DNA from: Todiramphus chloris collaris
Taxonomy: Eukaryota; Chordata; Aves; Coraciiformes; Alcedinidae
Assembly (NCBI GenBank): GCA_025345505.1
Contig: JANVCC010000125.1
Coordinates: 3,132,287-3,196,286, forward strand
Length of the DNA stretch: 64,000 nucleotides
Direction: 5' to 3'
The notes beneath the pieces were generated by a model. It was not told the origin of the DNA. It saw nothing but the letters and a program-made list of their open reading frames with translations, and made no database searches. The translations under genes were made by a program, and so were the position numbers. Shown one piece after another: positions 37,273 to 48,770 of the stretch. The first letter of the stretch is position 1. Every line of letters begins with the position of its first letter.

Positions 37273-39394
37273 TACTTCTCCAAGGCTGAGAGCATGCCCT
37301 CCTTCTTGCCTCTCGTTGAGATCCTGTGCTTAAGATCCCAGAGTGTCACCAGCAGATATTGAAACCCAAGCACTCGCAGGCGGTTGATATCTCACTGTCA
37401 TGTGGTGCTGATCCAGCCTGGTGCTGCTGCTGCCATCGATAAAGAATTACTGGGATGGGTGTCAGAACTGATTACACACCAAAGTGTGTCTTGTTGCTGC
37501 AACATCCAGAACTCTCCACCGCATCTAGTATTTAGCAGAGAATTACTGTACCTGACAGATGCACCGAATGAATGGGCTAATCATTTCCCTTTGTAGAAAG
37601 ATGGTTTAAATGAGGCAAATTTTGCTGTTTTGTCTGAAAAGTAAGAAAATACTCTATTAACATAGCCAATGCTAAAGGGATAGTTAAGAGATGAAGGCCA
37701 AAAGGTACCTTGGGATCTGTATCTCCTTTTTTTTTATTGTTTAGTGGCAATGTTTTCAGTCGGGGAATTTTTATCTTTATTTGCTTCTGGAAATCATCAT
37801 ATTCTGAAAAGAGCTAGTGGCACAGGGGACAGAATCTAGGAGATTTTCAGTTTGCTTGAATAAAAAATGCAGCTAGGCTGGTGGTAATAGTTTTCAGGGC
37901 AGGGAAATGATTGTAGCATAACCATGGGGAAAAAATACAAAGCATAATTTGCATGGACCTAACTCTGGTACCTTCCAAGGGAAAAATATGACAGAATCAT
38001 GATCAATAATTGCAAGGCTTCAAGTCAATCCTGGCTAGGACAGCTCTTGTGAAGCACCTGCAGGGAGTCACAGGATATTGATGGCATTTTTTTCCTCTGT
38101 AGCTCGTTGAAAACAACACATTTGATTTAAGGGAAATTCATCTGCATTGCAGGGCTCTTCCCTGTGCCCCCTTTCTGGTCTGGTTGTTTGCCACAGGCTG
38201 CTCGACACTTTTCTTTAAATTGTTTAATGGCTGTGAATGGAAACGTAACTGTGTGTGGCTTCAATGCTCTCCAAAACCTGAGTTCATTCTTCATCTGTGA
38301 CACAGAATCTGGGTGACATTAATCTTTCCCTGAGCATCCATTGGCCTTTTATCTCTCCTGAATTAAATGCTAGTCTTGGGGACAGGGGCCTTTCCCACAC
38401 TATGTGTGCCTCTATGTATGTAATTGCAAACACAGGGAATCCAGCATAATACATCCCTAGTCTTGGCTGGGGCCTCAAGCTGTTATTGTAGCACAGAAAA
38501 AGGGAAAAAGACAAATGTTTGGCTAAGCAGCCAAATGAATGGAGGTAAAGAAAACTATGACTGAGGAGGGTGGGTTGGAATAATGGGACTGGTTCAATTA
38601 TGAAAGAGAGAACTGAAAGAAAGGACAATTCTCTACACTTTGACTAGAACAAAGAGATTCCATTCAGTCTTTAGGAAAGAAAAAAACAACTCTGTTGGGA
38701 AGAATAGCAGAAAAATGGAGTATTTGTAGAAGCAACATTTGGACTCTCCATCACTGCCCATTTCTAGCCACAGCTTATCAAATACCTTGAGAAATGGTAC
38801 GGGTGTCAGTAGTGGCTTGAGAGCAGATTAGGGCTGTGCACCAAATGCCAGGAGTTAACAGCTTGTATTTTAGTACCTTCTTGCTGGTCAGTGAAATATT
38901 GGTCTCTCAGATGAACCTCCCTGAATGCAGAAGGATGGCGAGTGTTCCTTAAATTAACAGAGAAGGGCCTGGGAGGTATTATCTGGGAGGTTTTGAAATG
39001 TTGAGAAAGGTAATATTAGGTGAAAACTGCTCCATCCTTCACAGCAAGGCAGTGAGCCAGCAAAGAGCTGGCTACCTAATTGCTGGCAAAACCTCACTTG
39101 CTCAAAGGAGGGATGTTTTCAGGCACAGCTATTAGTTACAGACAGCTCTCAGCCCCCACTTGAAGAAGTGAAGATGCTGCTGACGTGGGAAAGGAGATAT
39201 CAAGGGAGGGGAAAGTATCAGCAGATGTGGAATAGAATATCTCTGGAGGTCTCCCTTAGCCTTCATTTCTTCAAGCTGTCTCGGTGAGCTTTGCACACAG
39301 AGAGCTGTGAAGCCCTGCTTAGTATGGCAGAGCTGTACAGAGCAAGGAAGCAGTACTGGGGATGGGGAAAAAAAATAATAACCAGCATTTTATC

Positions 39395-39450
39395 TGATGG
39401 CAGGACTAGATAGCCTGTCATCTAAGGGTGTTTCTGGTTATATTCCTTAT
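39395..39450 (+). mobile_element. possible old CR1/L3-like tail
   Basis: GATGGCAGGACTAGATAGCCTG followed after a few bases by TTCTGGTTATATTCCTTATG resembles the GGACTAGATGACC...CTTCTGG...ATTCTATG layout of an ancient CR1/L3 3' end. The match is short and could be chance. Confidence 0.3.
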
Positions 39451-40859
39451 GCCTCAGGGAAATCTTGTAGGGTAGTTTAGTATTTATTAATTTTCGCTAC
39501 TAATTTTCAACTAAATAAGAGTTCAGAAATTTTTGTGAGAATTCAGGTTTTTTTTAACCAGTTAGAGAAGCTGAATCAAAGAGTTCCAATAACCTCGGCT
39601 CATCCTGACTTGGATCATACAAGACACTGCGTGGGTTGGAGTGAAGGTGATGCCCTTGTAACAGGCTGCCTGTCCCCATGCAGGAGTTGGGATGCTGGTG
39701 GGACCGAACCACTGTCCTCTGCTCCTGGCACATGATCGTTCCCATGGCAGTAGTCTGAGAGGGTAACTCTGGGAAACAACCACGTCCTGATGGAAATTTT
39801 TACTTGACTGAAAAAATGCTACATCAAAAAAAGTAATCGTAGCCAAACTTGGTGTCCAGTCATCACAGGCTTCTATCAGTCAGCCCATTTCTTTACCTTG
39901 TTTGCAATGCTAGCTGCATGATGGCAACTGAAAGATGAAGATAAGAACTGCATTTCCTCACCCCTTGAGCTCAGGATGAGGTTTCAGGTGCAGCACAGAC
40001 CTTTTGCTGGTGTTCTGCTCTGGACTTCCCAGGTACTACCCTCAAGCCCAGCTTTTCTGGCAGGATGAGGAATAAGCACAAGTCAGCTGGGAATATACCC
40101 CAGGCTACTGCTGTTCGGAACTGAATTTAATCTGGTTGCTCAGAAATGAAAAACTCTTCCATTTTTTACAACAAAACACCTCTGAAGTGAAATTTTCCCA
40201 CCAAGATAGCACAGTTGGTTGGGCCAGGTTCTGATAAATGTGATCATGTGAAAACATCTAGTGGGTTAAGAGACATCTTATACTGTGCCTGTGGTGCAGT
40301 TCCTGTGCCTTCCCATTGATGTTCTGGAGAGCAGAGCTCCAATCTTTCCATCTCTTCACCTGCAGTAAATCACACAAGCCATCCAAACCAGATTTCTCTT
40401 CACATTGCTTCTATATAGATCAAACCTCACGCTATATATACTGCCAGCACGTTACAGAATGATTTGAAATTTATTTAACCTCTGATTCACTAATCTTACC
40501 TAAAAGTTAATTATACACAGAATCAACCCTTCCTCTCACTTTCCCACTCACCTAGCACACAAAAGGCTGATTTATTGTCACTCCAAACTCATTACGTCGC
40601 AAATAATTTGATCATCCTCAACCTCTATAAAGACCTTCCCCACCACTTCATATTTAACATAAATGTTTTATGGGAGCTAAATTAGAAGAGGATGCCAAAT
40701 CGTGTTTTAAGCATTACAAACTACTTCTTAGAAGCTTTTATCCAAAGGGAACTGGTGGGGATGCAGGAAATGCGTGTGTCCCCATTACTGTGAAACAAGA
40801 CAGATTGCTCCAAAATGACCCTTGGAAAGTCAGCATATTTAGTCTAAATTGAAAATCCT

Positions 40860-41045
40860 TAAATGCACTGGGGTTGCTAATTGTTCATGGCAAGGCTGCT
40901 AAATATGTAAATTTCTAATTAAAATATAAATTAATCCTCACAAACGAATACCTGCTATCTGCAGAGCGATGAGCAAAAGTTTTATGCCACTAATTAATGC
41001 TATCACCTATTAGCTTTATTTACACACTTTTATAATTAATGCTGC
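40860..41045. other. candidate conserved non-coding element
   Basis: AT-rich and free of repeats, with CTAATTAAAA near 40915, TAATTAATGCT at 40991-41001 and the same TAATTAATGCT again at 41034-41044. The twice-used 11-mer and the intact spacing make it a candidate homeodomain-bound element. Inference from composition. Confidence 0.25.
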
Positions 41046-41344
41046 TTTGCTTTTCCTGATATGGAGCAGGGGTTTTGTTGTGGGTTTTTTTAAGGCTATC
41101 ACTTTAAAATAATTACTGTCCTTTTGAACCTTTCCTGTGTATTTTAGGATTTTGGGGTTACTTTTTAGCATGTTAATAATTAATTGAAGGTATTTTTTCA
41201 TTATTAACTCTATACTTGATGTCATGGAGGAGAAGAAAGAGTTGGGAATTGCTTTGAAATTTTCCAAAATAAGAAAAAAGAGAAAATCAATACTCATCAT
41301 ATTCATGGCCTGATGGATTAGATAAATACTTACCATTCCCAGCT

Positions 41345-41500
41345 TTGGTTGTTCTTGTTGTGGTTTTTTTTTTCATTTTGTTTAGGGTTTTTTTTTTTTT
41401 TTTTTTGGGGGGGGGTTTTTGTTTGTTTTTTGTTTTCATTTTGTTTGGGTTTTTTGGTTTTGTTTTGCTTTGGTTTGGGGTTTTTTGTTTTTTTTTTATT
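41345..41500. repeat. T/G-rich low-complexity tract
   Basis: Nineteen T are followed directly by nine G at 41388-41415, then by about 85 bases made almost only of T and G (TTTG, TTGGG, TTTTGG units). The complementary strand is A/C-only. The G runs could support quadruplex structure. It is the largest of three blocks with the same T-run then G-run order in this window (others at 48.7 and 63.2 kb). Confidence 0.9.
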
Positions 41501-44500
41501 GGACAGCTGAATAAAATATGACTCTTGTACTAAATATAAAGTTCTTTTTGGATTAATAAAGCATTATAAATGCAATGGCATTCATCTTGTAGGTATGAAT
41601 ATGTATAATGACATTGCTTCCACTTCAGGCTGGCTTTCTAAGGGAAAAAATACGACTTTTTATCCCATTGTGTATATAATGTTCCCATGTAATAAATAGT
41701 ACGTGGAGAATTAGCAACAGCAGTAGCAGCAGAAAGGAAAGACTAAAGTAATTTATGAATGGGACTACAAAGATTTCAATTGCAATTCAATAAGGGATGC
41801 TGTGCAGTAAGAAATGCCCTGCCATCAAATATCATTATTTGGGCAGCTTTTTTAGTTTATATTTGTTAAGTGCCTTTTCCTGTCTGCTGTCTGAATGCAG
41901 CTGATGGATCAGTATTCCCTCTTCAGGTATGGCTGCTTAGAGAAAGACACCAACCATCATAAATCCATAGCAAAGCTGCTCTGCTAACTTGGTCGTGTCT
42001 CATTTTCCTCCCAAGGGCCAGCTCGATGCTTGCACTAGATCCTCTCTCTGCAGGGAACCATTCTCTGACAACAGATGGAGCAAGCAATCATTTGCCTGAG
42101 CAAATTAAGAGGGAGAATCCACTTCAGCCTTTCCCGCTGGGATCAATTCCCACATTCCAAATGCCACATGCAAAGCAAGTCCTGCCAACCTATTGCAGGC
42201 TGCTACTCCAGGCTGGGATTTGTTCCCCCCCCACCGTAACTCAGGGGGTCTGGCTTGTTCCAGCATCCTGTTTACTGATACCATTAACTTTGATGGTATT
42301 ACAGTGGTAAATGTTTATGGTCAATCTTTGCTGGATTAAACTTTAATGAGGTTTTTCACTAAACACAACTGCGTGCTTTCTGACCAGAATCTTGCAGTAA
42401 CCCCTGAGGAATTAAAATGCAAATTCACACCACTCCTAGCTTGAATTAGCTTTCAGAGAACAACTAACCCTGGTTGAAATGACAATCAGTTAATTCGATA
42501 TCAGATTAGACCCCACCCCAGAAGGAATCTACCCAGGATGGGACAAATCAATAACGAACTATTCTATGCTGAAAATTGTTCTCCTTCTTGCAAATTGTGA
42601 TCATCTATTTAATGGGTAAAGAAATGAAAATGGGGCTGTTTGAGTTTATTAACAAGTATCCCACAGGCTGTTATATCACAGTGCCTGCTGAGATCTGCAA
42701 TTAGAGTAAAGAAGAGGAGTTCATTTCACAACAGGAGTTTGGGTTTTCTTGGTACAGTTTGGTTTGGTGTTTAAGATTGTTTATTGCCTTCGCTGTGTAT
42801 GAGCTTCGTTTGAGAGTTGCTCTTATTTTAAGGTTTATTCTTTTATTTAAACCAGTCTTTGGGATGTGGAGGAGGCTCCTTGGAGAGTTCTTGAAGAAGT
42901 GGCAAGGCCAGGATCCCTTCTCAGAGAAGAGCTTAGGGTGCAGGTTGTAATAAATAATACTGATCAAGGACCACATTCATTGTATCTTCCTCCAGCCTTG
43001 TTGCACCACCTACTTACACTGCCTGAAGGTTTACAGACCACTGCAATATAAATGCAGTGGTGCTGGTTGGCTTTCCTGTCAGGTAATATGTTCTGATATC
43101 CCATGGATATTGGCTGTACATCTAATTGCTTGGAGTGTTGTGCTGAATTGTACATTGACAGCTAAAGTCACATCCCAGGATCTGCTGTTCTAGTGACCAC
43201 ACTCTGCTGTAGCCCTTCTTACCCAGTCAAAATAGCCCCTCTGGTTTTATTGTGGTAGGGAGCACGCCATGGCTTGCTTTTTCTCTTTCAGATGTTGCCT
43301 AGACTCTCACCTGCTAAAAATCATCATATCTCAGTTGACTGTAGTAGAATCACACCAATTAAAAATGTCTGAAGAACTGGCAAATTAAACTCCTTCAGAT
43401 CTATTTTAATGGGCTGTGCTATTCCATCCCTATTTTTTAATTTCAGCTTTATGATTAATCTCTCACAAGACCAACAATCCTTTAGCCCCAGAATGTAGTG
43501 GATGCAGTTGTATGAATTTTTAAATAATGCTGCTAGGCACCATTTGATAATAAACATTCAAATGACTGAGGATAAATTCCTTTCTGTGTTGCACATGGTT
43601 TGGGAGACAAGTACCAGACTGCATGGGTCATTGCTCTGCCCAGCCTGGCAGTTTCTGCTTTTACAGGGGAGTTCCCCAAACAATTTCAGAATGTGTAAGA
43701 CTCATCCTTCACTAATGTGCAGAAATCTCTTGAGCTGAATGAAGCAGCTGTTGGAAAGTGCTCAGAGATAATATATAACACTTCAGGAAGCACAGTAAAA
43801 AAAAAAAAGCAAATCATCACTCACTAGAAATTTCTAGAGACATAAGTTATCTAGAAGTATCCATACTTGATCAGAATCTTCCCTTTTGTTGGTTAAAAGG
43901 CCACCAAAAGATGTTTTATTAAAATAAAATACAGAACCTTTATTATATTATTCTACAGTAGTTTTACTGCTTGTAAGTAGCCTCTCACCTGGAGTTCTCA
44001 GAATGGAAATAACTGAAAACTCTACTGCATTTATTAAGGATCCACTTTTATTGGTGTAAATGTACTGAAGAAACGAAGCTGGACTATGTTACATTTACAC
44101 AAAAGCAACGTTTCTAATTGCAGGAGTGCTCAGGGCACATGACCCGGCTGTGTTTGCAGAGAGGCAAAGGATTCCTGCTGAAGAATCAGGAATGGAAGGA
44201 ATCAAGAATTCAGGCAAGGCTGTGCTCTTTCTGCTGTCTGATGATTTGATGTTACTGAGCTGTTCCACACTCGATTAAAGGAGAGAAACATCCTCACTGC
44301 TGCTTTACGCATTTTCATTCTCCTAAGTGTCTGCCCACAGCGTAGATGTCTTTTAATGCAGTATTTTTATTAAAAGGCAGTGTTGTCAATGCATTATTAA
44401 TGATCATATTCACGAAAAAAAATAAAAGGTTTAGATGAAAGATAGGTTTTACTTTCTAAAGCTAGGTTGTGCATCTTTGCAGTGCACATGTCCAACCTTG

Positions 44501-45067
44501 AGCTGGTTGCTTACTCTGCCTTAACAAGCAGTGGGGGGAAATGGGTGCTTTTAAGCACAGTTCATCATACGTGTTGGTAGCAGGTAGCCCTAGGGTGTCC
44601 ATCTCCTGCACAACAAATGAAGGTGAAACTGCTCTGCAGTTTGCCCAGAACACAGCCTCTGTCCTCCACTTGTGTGTTTAAGCAGAGTCCCTTCAGTACC
44701 CTCAGACTGCTGTCAAACTGCAGCACATTTACACGTGGCTATGAATTCAGTGTGATGTTTAATGGTGTAGGAAAGCTGGTGGGGGAAGGATGCAGCAGAC
44801 TTTGCTCGTTCAATCACAACTGTTTGAAATGACATTTGGAAGGCAGCAACAGGCAGCACTTAACATTTACAAGGAATCGCCTCCTTGCGCTCCTGGGGCA
44901 TTAAGTGTTCGCTGCTGCCTGTGTAGGAGGGTCGCTGTGTGGAAAGTGCAATTTGCAGCAAGTATTTACTGTTTCTAAAGGTTTGTTGAATGCCAAGAGA
45001 TTCTTTCTGCTTTATTCCGGGAGAGGGTTTTTCACTTGCAGAGAAAAAGATTGACAAAATAGATGTG
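41501..45067. other. non-coding unique sequence
   Basis: No gene recognised. Frames are at most 94 codons. Poly-A of 12 occurs at 43797-43808. The stretch around 42285-42500 is listed as a candidate regulatory element. Confidence 0.5.
42285..42500. other. candidate conserved non-coding element
   Basis: Repeat-free stretch with GGATTAAACTTTAATGAGG near 42331, an exact octamer ATGCAAAT at 42417-42424 (POU-factor site), GAATTAGC and CAGTTAATTCGATATCAG further on. The octamer close to TAAT cores is typical of developmental enhancers, but nothing here proves function. Confidence 0.25.
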
Positions 45068-45522
45068 GCCCGGGGAAGGGCCACGAGGATGCTCAGAGGG
45101 CTGGAGCTCCTCTCCTATGGGGACAGACTGAGAGAGTTGGGGGTGTTCAGTCTGGAAAGGAGAAGGCTCCGGGGAGACCTTATGGTGGCCTTCCAGTATC
45201 TGAAGGGGGCTACAAGAAAGCTGGGGAGGGGCTTTTTAGGCTGCCGGGCAGTGACAGGACTGGAGGGAATGGATTAAAACTAGAGATAGGTGGATTCAGG
45301 TTGGACATTAGGAAGAATTTCTTCCCCATGAGGGTGGTGAGACACTGGCACAGGTTGCCCAGAGAGGTGGTGGGAGCCCCATCCTTGGAAGTTTTTAAGG
45401 CCAGGCTGGATGGGGTTCTGAGCAACCTGCTCTAGTGGGAGGTGTCCCTGCCCATGGCAGGGGGGTTGGAACCAGATGATCTTTAAGGTCCCTTCCAACC
45501 CTGACAATTCTATGATTCTATG
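45068..45522 (+). mobile_element. CR1 LINE, 455 bp, relatively young
   Basis: Same subfamily and nearly the same start region as the 34.2 kb copy. It encodes ATRMLRGLELLSYGDRLREL, GVFSLERRRLRGDLMVAFQY and LKGATRKLGRGFLGCRAVTG, uninterrupted until a TAA at 45275-45277, then FRLDIRKNFFPMRVVRHWHR in another frame. The 3' end is intact: GGTCCCTTCCAACCCTGACA then ATTCTATG twice. The 95-codon frame at 44990-45277 joins unique upstream sequence to this LINE piece and is not a host gene. Confidence 0.95.
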
Positions 45523-45760
45523 TGGAATGAAACGTGGAGCTGGATAATCCTCTCTCCAGGACTCTATCCAGGATTACAATGCTGTTCTAATCTGGTTTAC
45601 CAGAAAGCACTCCACTGGAGTCCTGTGTTTTTTCATTGACGTATTTTTCACTGAAAATTCCTTTTTTTGACTGTGGTGTATACACAAGACTTCATTCCTG
45701 CATCTTCTATCTGCCACCAAGACTGAAGTTGTATACAGAACTTTGCTGCTCTGTGTGAAT

Positions 45761-45860
45761 NNNNNNNNNNNNNNNNNNNNNNNNNNNNNNNNNNNNNNNN
45801 NNNNNNNNNNNNNNNNNNNNNNNNNNNNNNNNNNNNNNNNNNNNNNNNNNNNNNNNNNNN
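45761..45860. other. assembly gap, 100 N
   Basis: Exactly 100 N, the conventional length for a gap of unknown size. The sequence to its right begins with a long T run, so the true size and content between the two sides are unknown. Confidence 0.98.

Positions 45861-45906
<46 letters not shown>
45861..45906. repeat. poly-T run at the gap edge
   Basis: Forty-six uninterrupted T directly after the N gap. The run either caused the assembly break or is partly an assembly artefact. All open frames reported across it are poly-Lys or poly-Phe artefacts. Confidence 0.9.
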
Positions 45907-48650
45907 CCTGTCCATGTTCCCAACCTGCTTGGGAACAAAAGGAAGGGAGATAGTTAAACCTTTGGACTCCTAGTGTTTCATGGAAGGATGTGACTATGAG
46001 CCAGCTTGAGCCAGCAGAAGTACACGTCTGCTTAACTTGACACCATGCCTCACGGTATAAAAGATGCATTGTTGCCATGAATATCTACATCCCAGACTTC
46101 TAAATACCTTTGATTACAACCTCTGTGTTACGCCTTTCTGCATTTTGTCTTGGTTATTGTAAAAGCTGGAATGCTCAAAAACCCTGTGGAGCACTGCACG
46201 AACATGTGGGTGATGCTGAAAGTCCCCCTCGTTAGCCCCTGTGAATCTTCTCATAGCCAACTCCCCTGAGGAATTAGATACAGAAAATTGTCCTTTTGGT
46301 GTTTTGTGAGCAAGCAAACAAAGGAGACTTATCTCAGACTTTTCTGGTTGCAGAGGTTGCAGATAAGCACAAAGAAATGCTCTGTCAGTGGTTTCAGCTC
46401 CCTGAGCCTAGCTCAGGGTGTGCAATTTTGAGTACATGGCAAAGCTGCTCTGAAAAAAATTATGTCAAAAGATCTCTTTAAGCTTTTTCTCCAAAGGGAC
46501 AGCACATCCTGGCTCATTCCCATACAACAAAAAACATAATCAGGTGCAGAGTCAGCTAGATGAAGAAAGGAAGAGCCAAGGCCTCTCTCTCTCTGCTAGC
46601 AGTGCCCTTGTGCACGCAGCCATGGATGGGATTTGCCACTCACTGCTGACTGATGTGAGGCTTGTACACCAGGACCCTCAGGTCCAGGGTAGCAAGCCTC
46701 CTCTCCAGAACATTTTTTATCTTCTGTGTTTTCTCCCCAAAAATCTGCATAAAATGTCACAAATCTGTGGATCCACCAGTAAGCATGTATTTTAAATTTC
46801 TGTCCCAAAATAATGATTTTAAAAGCGTGTGTCAAGTTGTAATCTCTTTTCAGCTCTGTGTAGTTATCTGGTACTTGAATGATTCTTCATGTCTAACCTC
46901 CCATTCACAGATGTAAGCAAACAAATCACCCAATTTCCAGAAAATCTGCAAAGCAACGATTTACTTCATTGCTCTGCAAACTAAAAACCCCACTCAGCTT
47001 AGCAGTGTCACAGAATGTGAAGTGTCAAACAGCTCTTGAACAGATAACCTCCATCTCCAGATTGAATCGACTGCGTTGCTGGGTGTGTTATTTACTGTCT
47101 GGGTAAAGACAGTTCACTGAACTCAGGAGAGTTCACTGAAAACTGGAAACAGTTCTGTGGGAAGCGATCACAGAACACTTCCCTACTTTTTTTCTTGTAG
47201 TTTCAATTTTGTGCCAGCCTCTGGTGTGCTTTCCAAAGATTACTGATTTTTCCTTGTGTATATGGCAGAGGAATAGCTGAATTGGTTAATAAAGCATTTC
47301 TTGTGTGTTATTAAGAGTTTTAAAGCATGCAGTGTGTACAGTCCTGACCTGAACTATTCAATAGATACAGAAAAGTTTTTGCCAGTTCCCTGCAATCTCC
47401 CTGGCCATCATGTGAGAACACAGCCTGTCTGCCCAAAGCCAGACTAGGTGCTCCTCATGCATGAACCCTTCCTTCTACCCCAGCTGTCTAGTAGATAGTG
47501 GCTGTCTCTGGTGTCTTTCCTGGACTCATTACACCCTCTTCCACGACTCACTTGGCACCTTCTGGCCAGTGGCTGATCGTTGCTTCATTCCACAGTAGCC
47601 TTTCTAATGTTCCAGAGGGGGTACAGTTCCTAGACCCAGGCACTCATGAAGATTCAAGCTGAATGAAGTGGATCCCTCTGTAACTGGAGTCATTAGAATG
47701 CAGGCATCCTTCTCATCACCCTCCATTACAACACTCAGGGCTTTTCAGAGTAGAGAAATGGTTACTGCTTTGCTTGTGTCTGAATGAATGGTCCTCTTGT
47801 AAGCTGGGAAATAATCAACTGCCTGAGCTGTGCTTCGAATTAAAATCCTTATGCTATAGTAGAGGACAGTTACTTTTTTCTCACTCTGTTTGGCTTATCT
47901 GTGCAGAGTTTCAACATTTTTTACTCTGCCAAAACAAATAACCTTCTGTGACAGGATTTATTTTTTGCCTCTACAGCCTGGGCATGTAGAGGAAAAAAAA
48001 AAAAAAAAAAAGTAAAACCAATCAATGCCAGCTGAAAGATGGATACATCCTCTACTGGGTAAACAAAGTTACTGTGTATTGGCAAAAAGTTCCCTGCACT
48101 GGATTCCTCATTGGACTCAAGTTGCCAGCTCCAATAAATCAGTATGCTGGCCTACTACTTACGCAGTGTTTCTAGACAGCAACTGGAGAGCATCATACGT
48201 TAAAGTGTAATGAATCGTATCAGTGAGTAAGTCTACTCTTGGCCTGTGTTAGAATCTATCAATGTAACAAAGTGACTGTCATCCTGATGTGCAGACAGAC
48301 GAGGCACCTGATAGACGGGTGCATCCTCTCCACTGAAAATACCCTGAGCTGGCTGAAGAGGAAAGTGTCTCTCTTGGGTTTTTTTTTTTTCTCTGTGTGG
48401 CCTGTGTTTGAGGTGTGTACATCAAGAGAGGAAGGTTTTGTGGGAGGAAGAACAGGGGATTTAGAGAGATATTTTACCTGTGATCACAAAACAGCTTAAC
48501 TACTTAAAAAAGAGCTACTAGCAACCTAAATCTCTGAGGTTTGGAAATCCTCTTCCTACTCTCTGTTTTTATCAGCTGCTATTTCTAATGGTGATTTGGG
48601 TCAGAGGAATGTCTGAATAGTCCAGCTAGATTTGAAATTTAACCAGTTCT
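45907..48650. other. non-coding unique sequence
   Basis: No gene recognised. Poly-A of 19 at 47993-48011 is listed separately. Other sequence is unremarkable. Confidence 0.5.
47993..48011. repeat. poly-A homopolymer run
   Basis: Nineteen A with no recognisable retroposon body upstream, so simple sequence. Confidence 0.85.
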
Positions 48651-48684
48651 GGTTTGGTTTTGTTAGTCTGGCTTTTTTTCTTTT

Positions 48685-48717
<33 letters not shown>

Positions 48718-48770
48718 GTGGGTGGGGAGGGTGTTTGTTTGGGTTTTTGTGGGGGGATTTTTTGGTGGAA
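48651..48770. repeat. T-run plus G/T-rich low-complexity tract
   Basis: A T-dominated stretch ending in 30 uninterrupted T (48687-48716) passes directly into GGTGGGTGGGGAGGG and then TTTG/GGG mixed sequence with a six-G run. Four or more G triplets lie close enough for a quadruplex. The 68-codon frame through it is low-complexity artefact. Confidence 0.9.

Larger units (their letters stand above)
37273..41344. other. non-coding unique sequence
   Basis: No gene recognised in 4 kb; frames reach at most 114 codons (minus, 38284-38628) and are unrecognised. A possible old LINE tail lies at 39395-39450, and an AT-rich motif cluster at 40860-41045. Confidence 0.5.

Noticed and set aside
44990-45277. 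95-codon + frame that continues a unique N-terminus into CR1 protein sequence
   Set aside because: The join is accidental: the unique part is short and unrecognised, and the LINE part ends at a stop. No evidence of exonisation.
45574-46078. Three minus-strand frames and one plus-strand frame spanning the N gap
   Set aside because: They are made of undefined residues and poly-Lys or poly-Phe from the T run.
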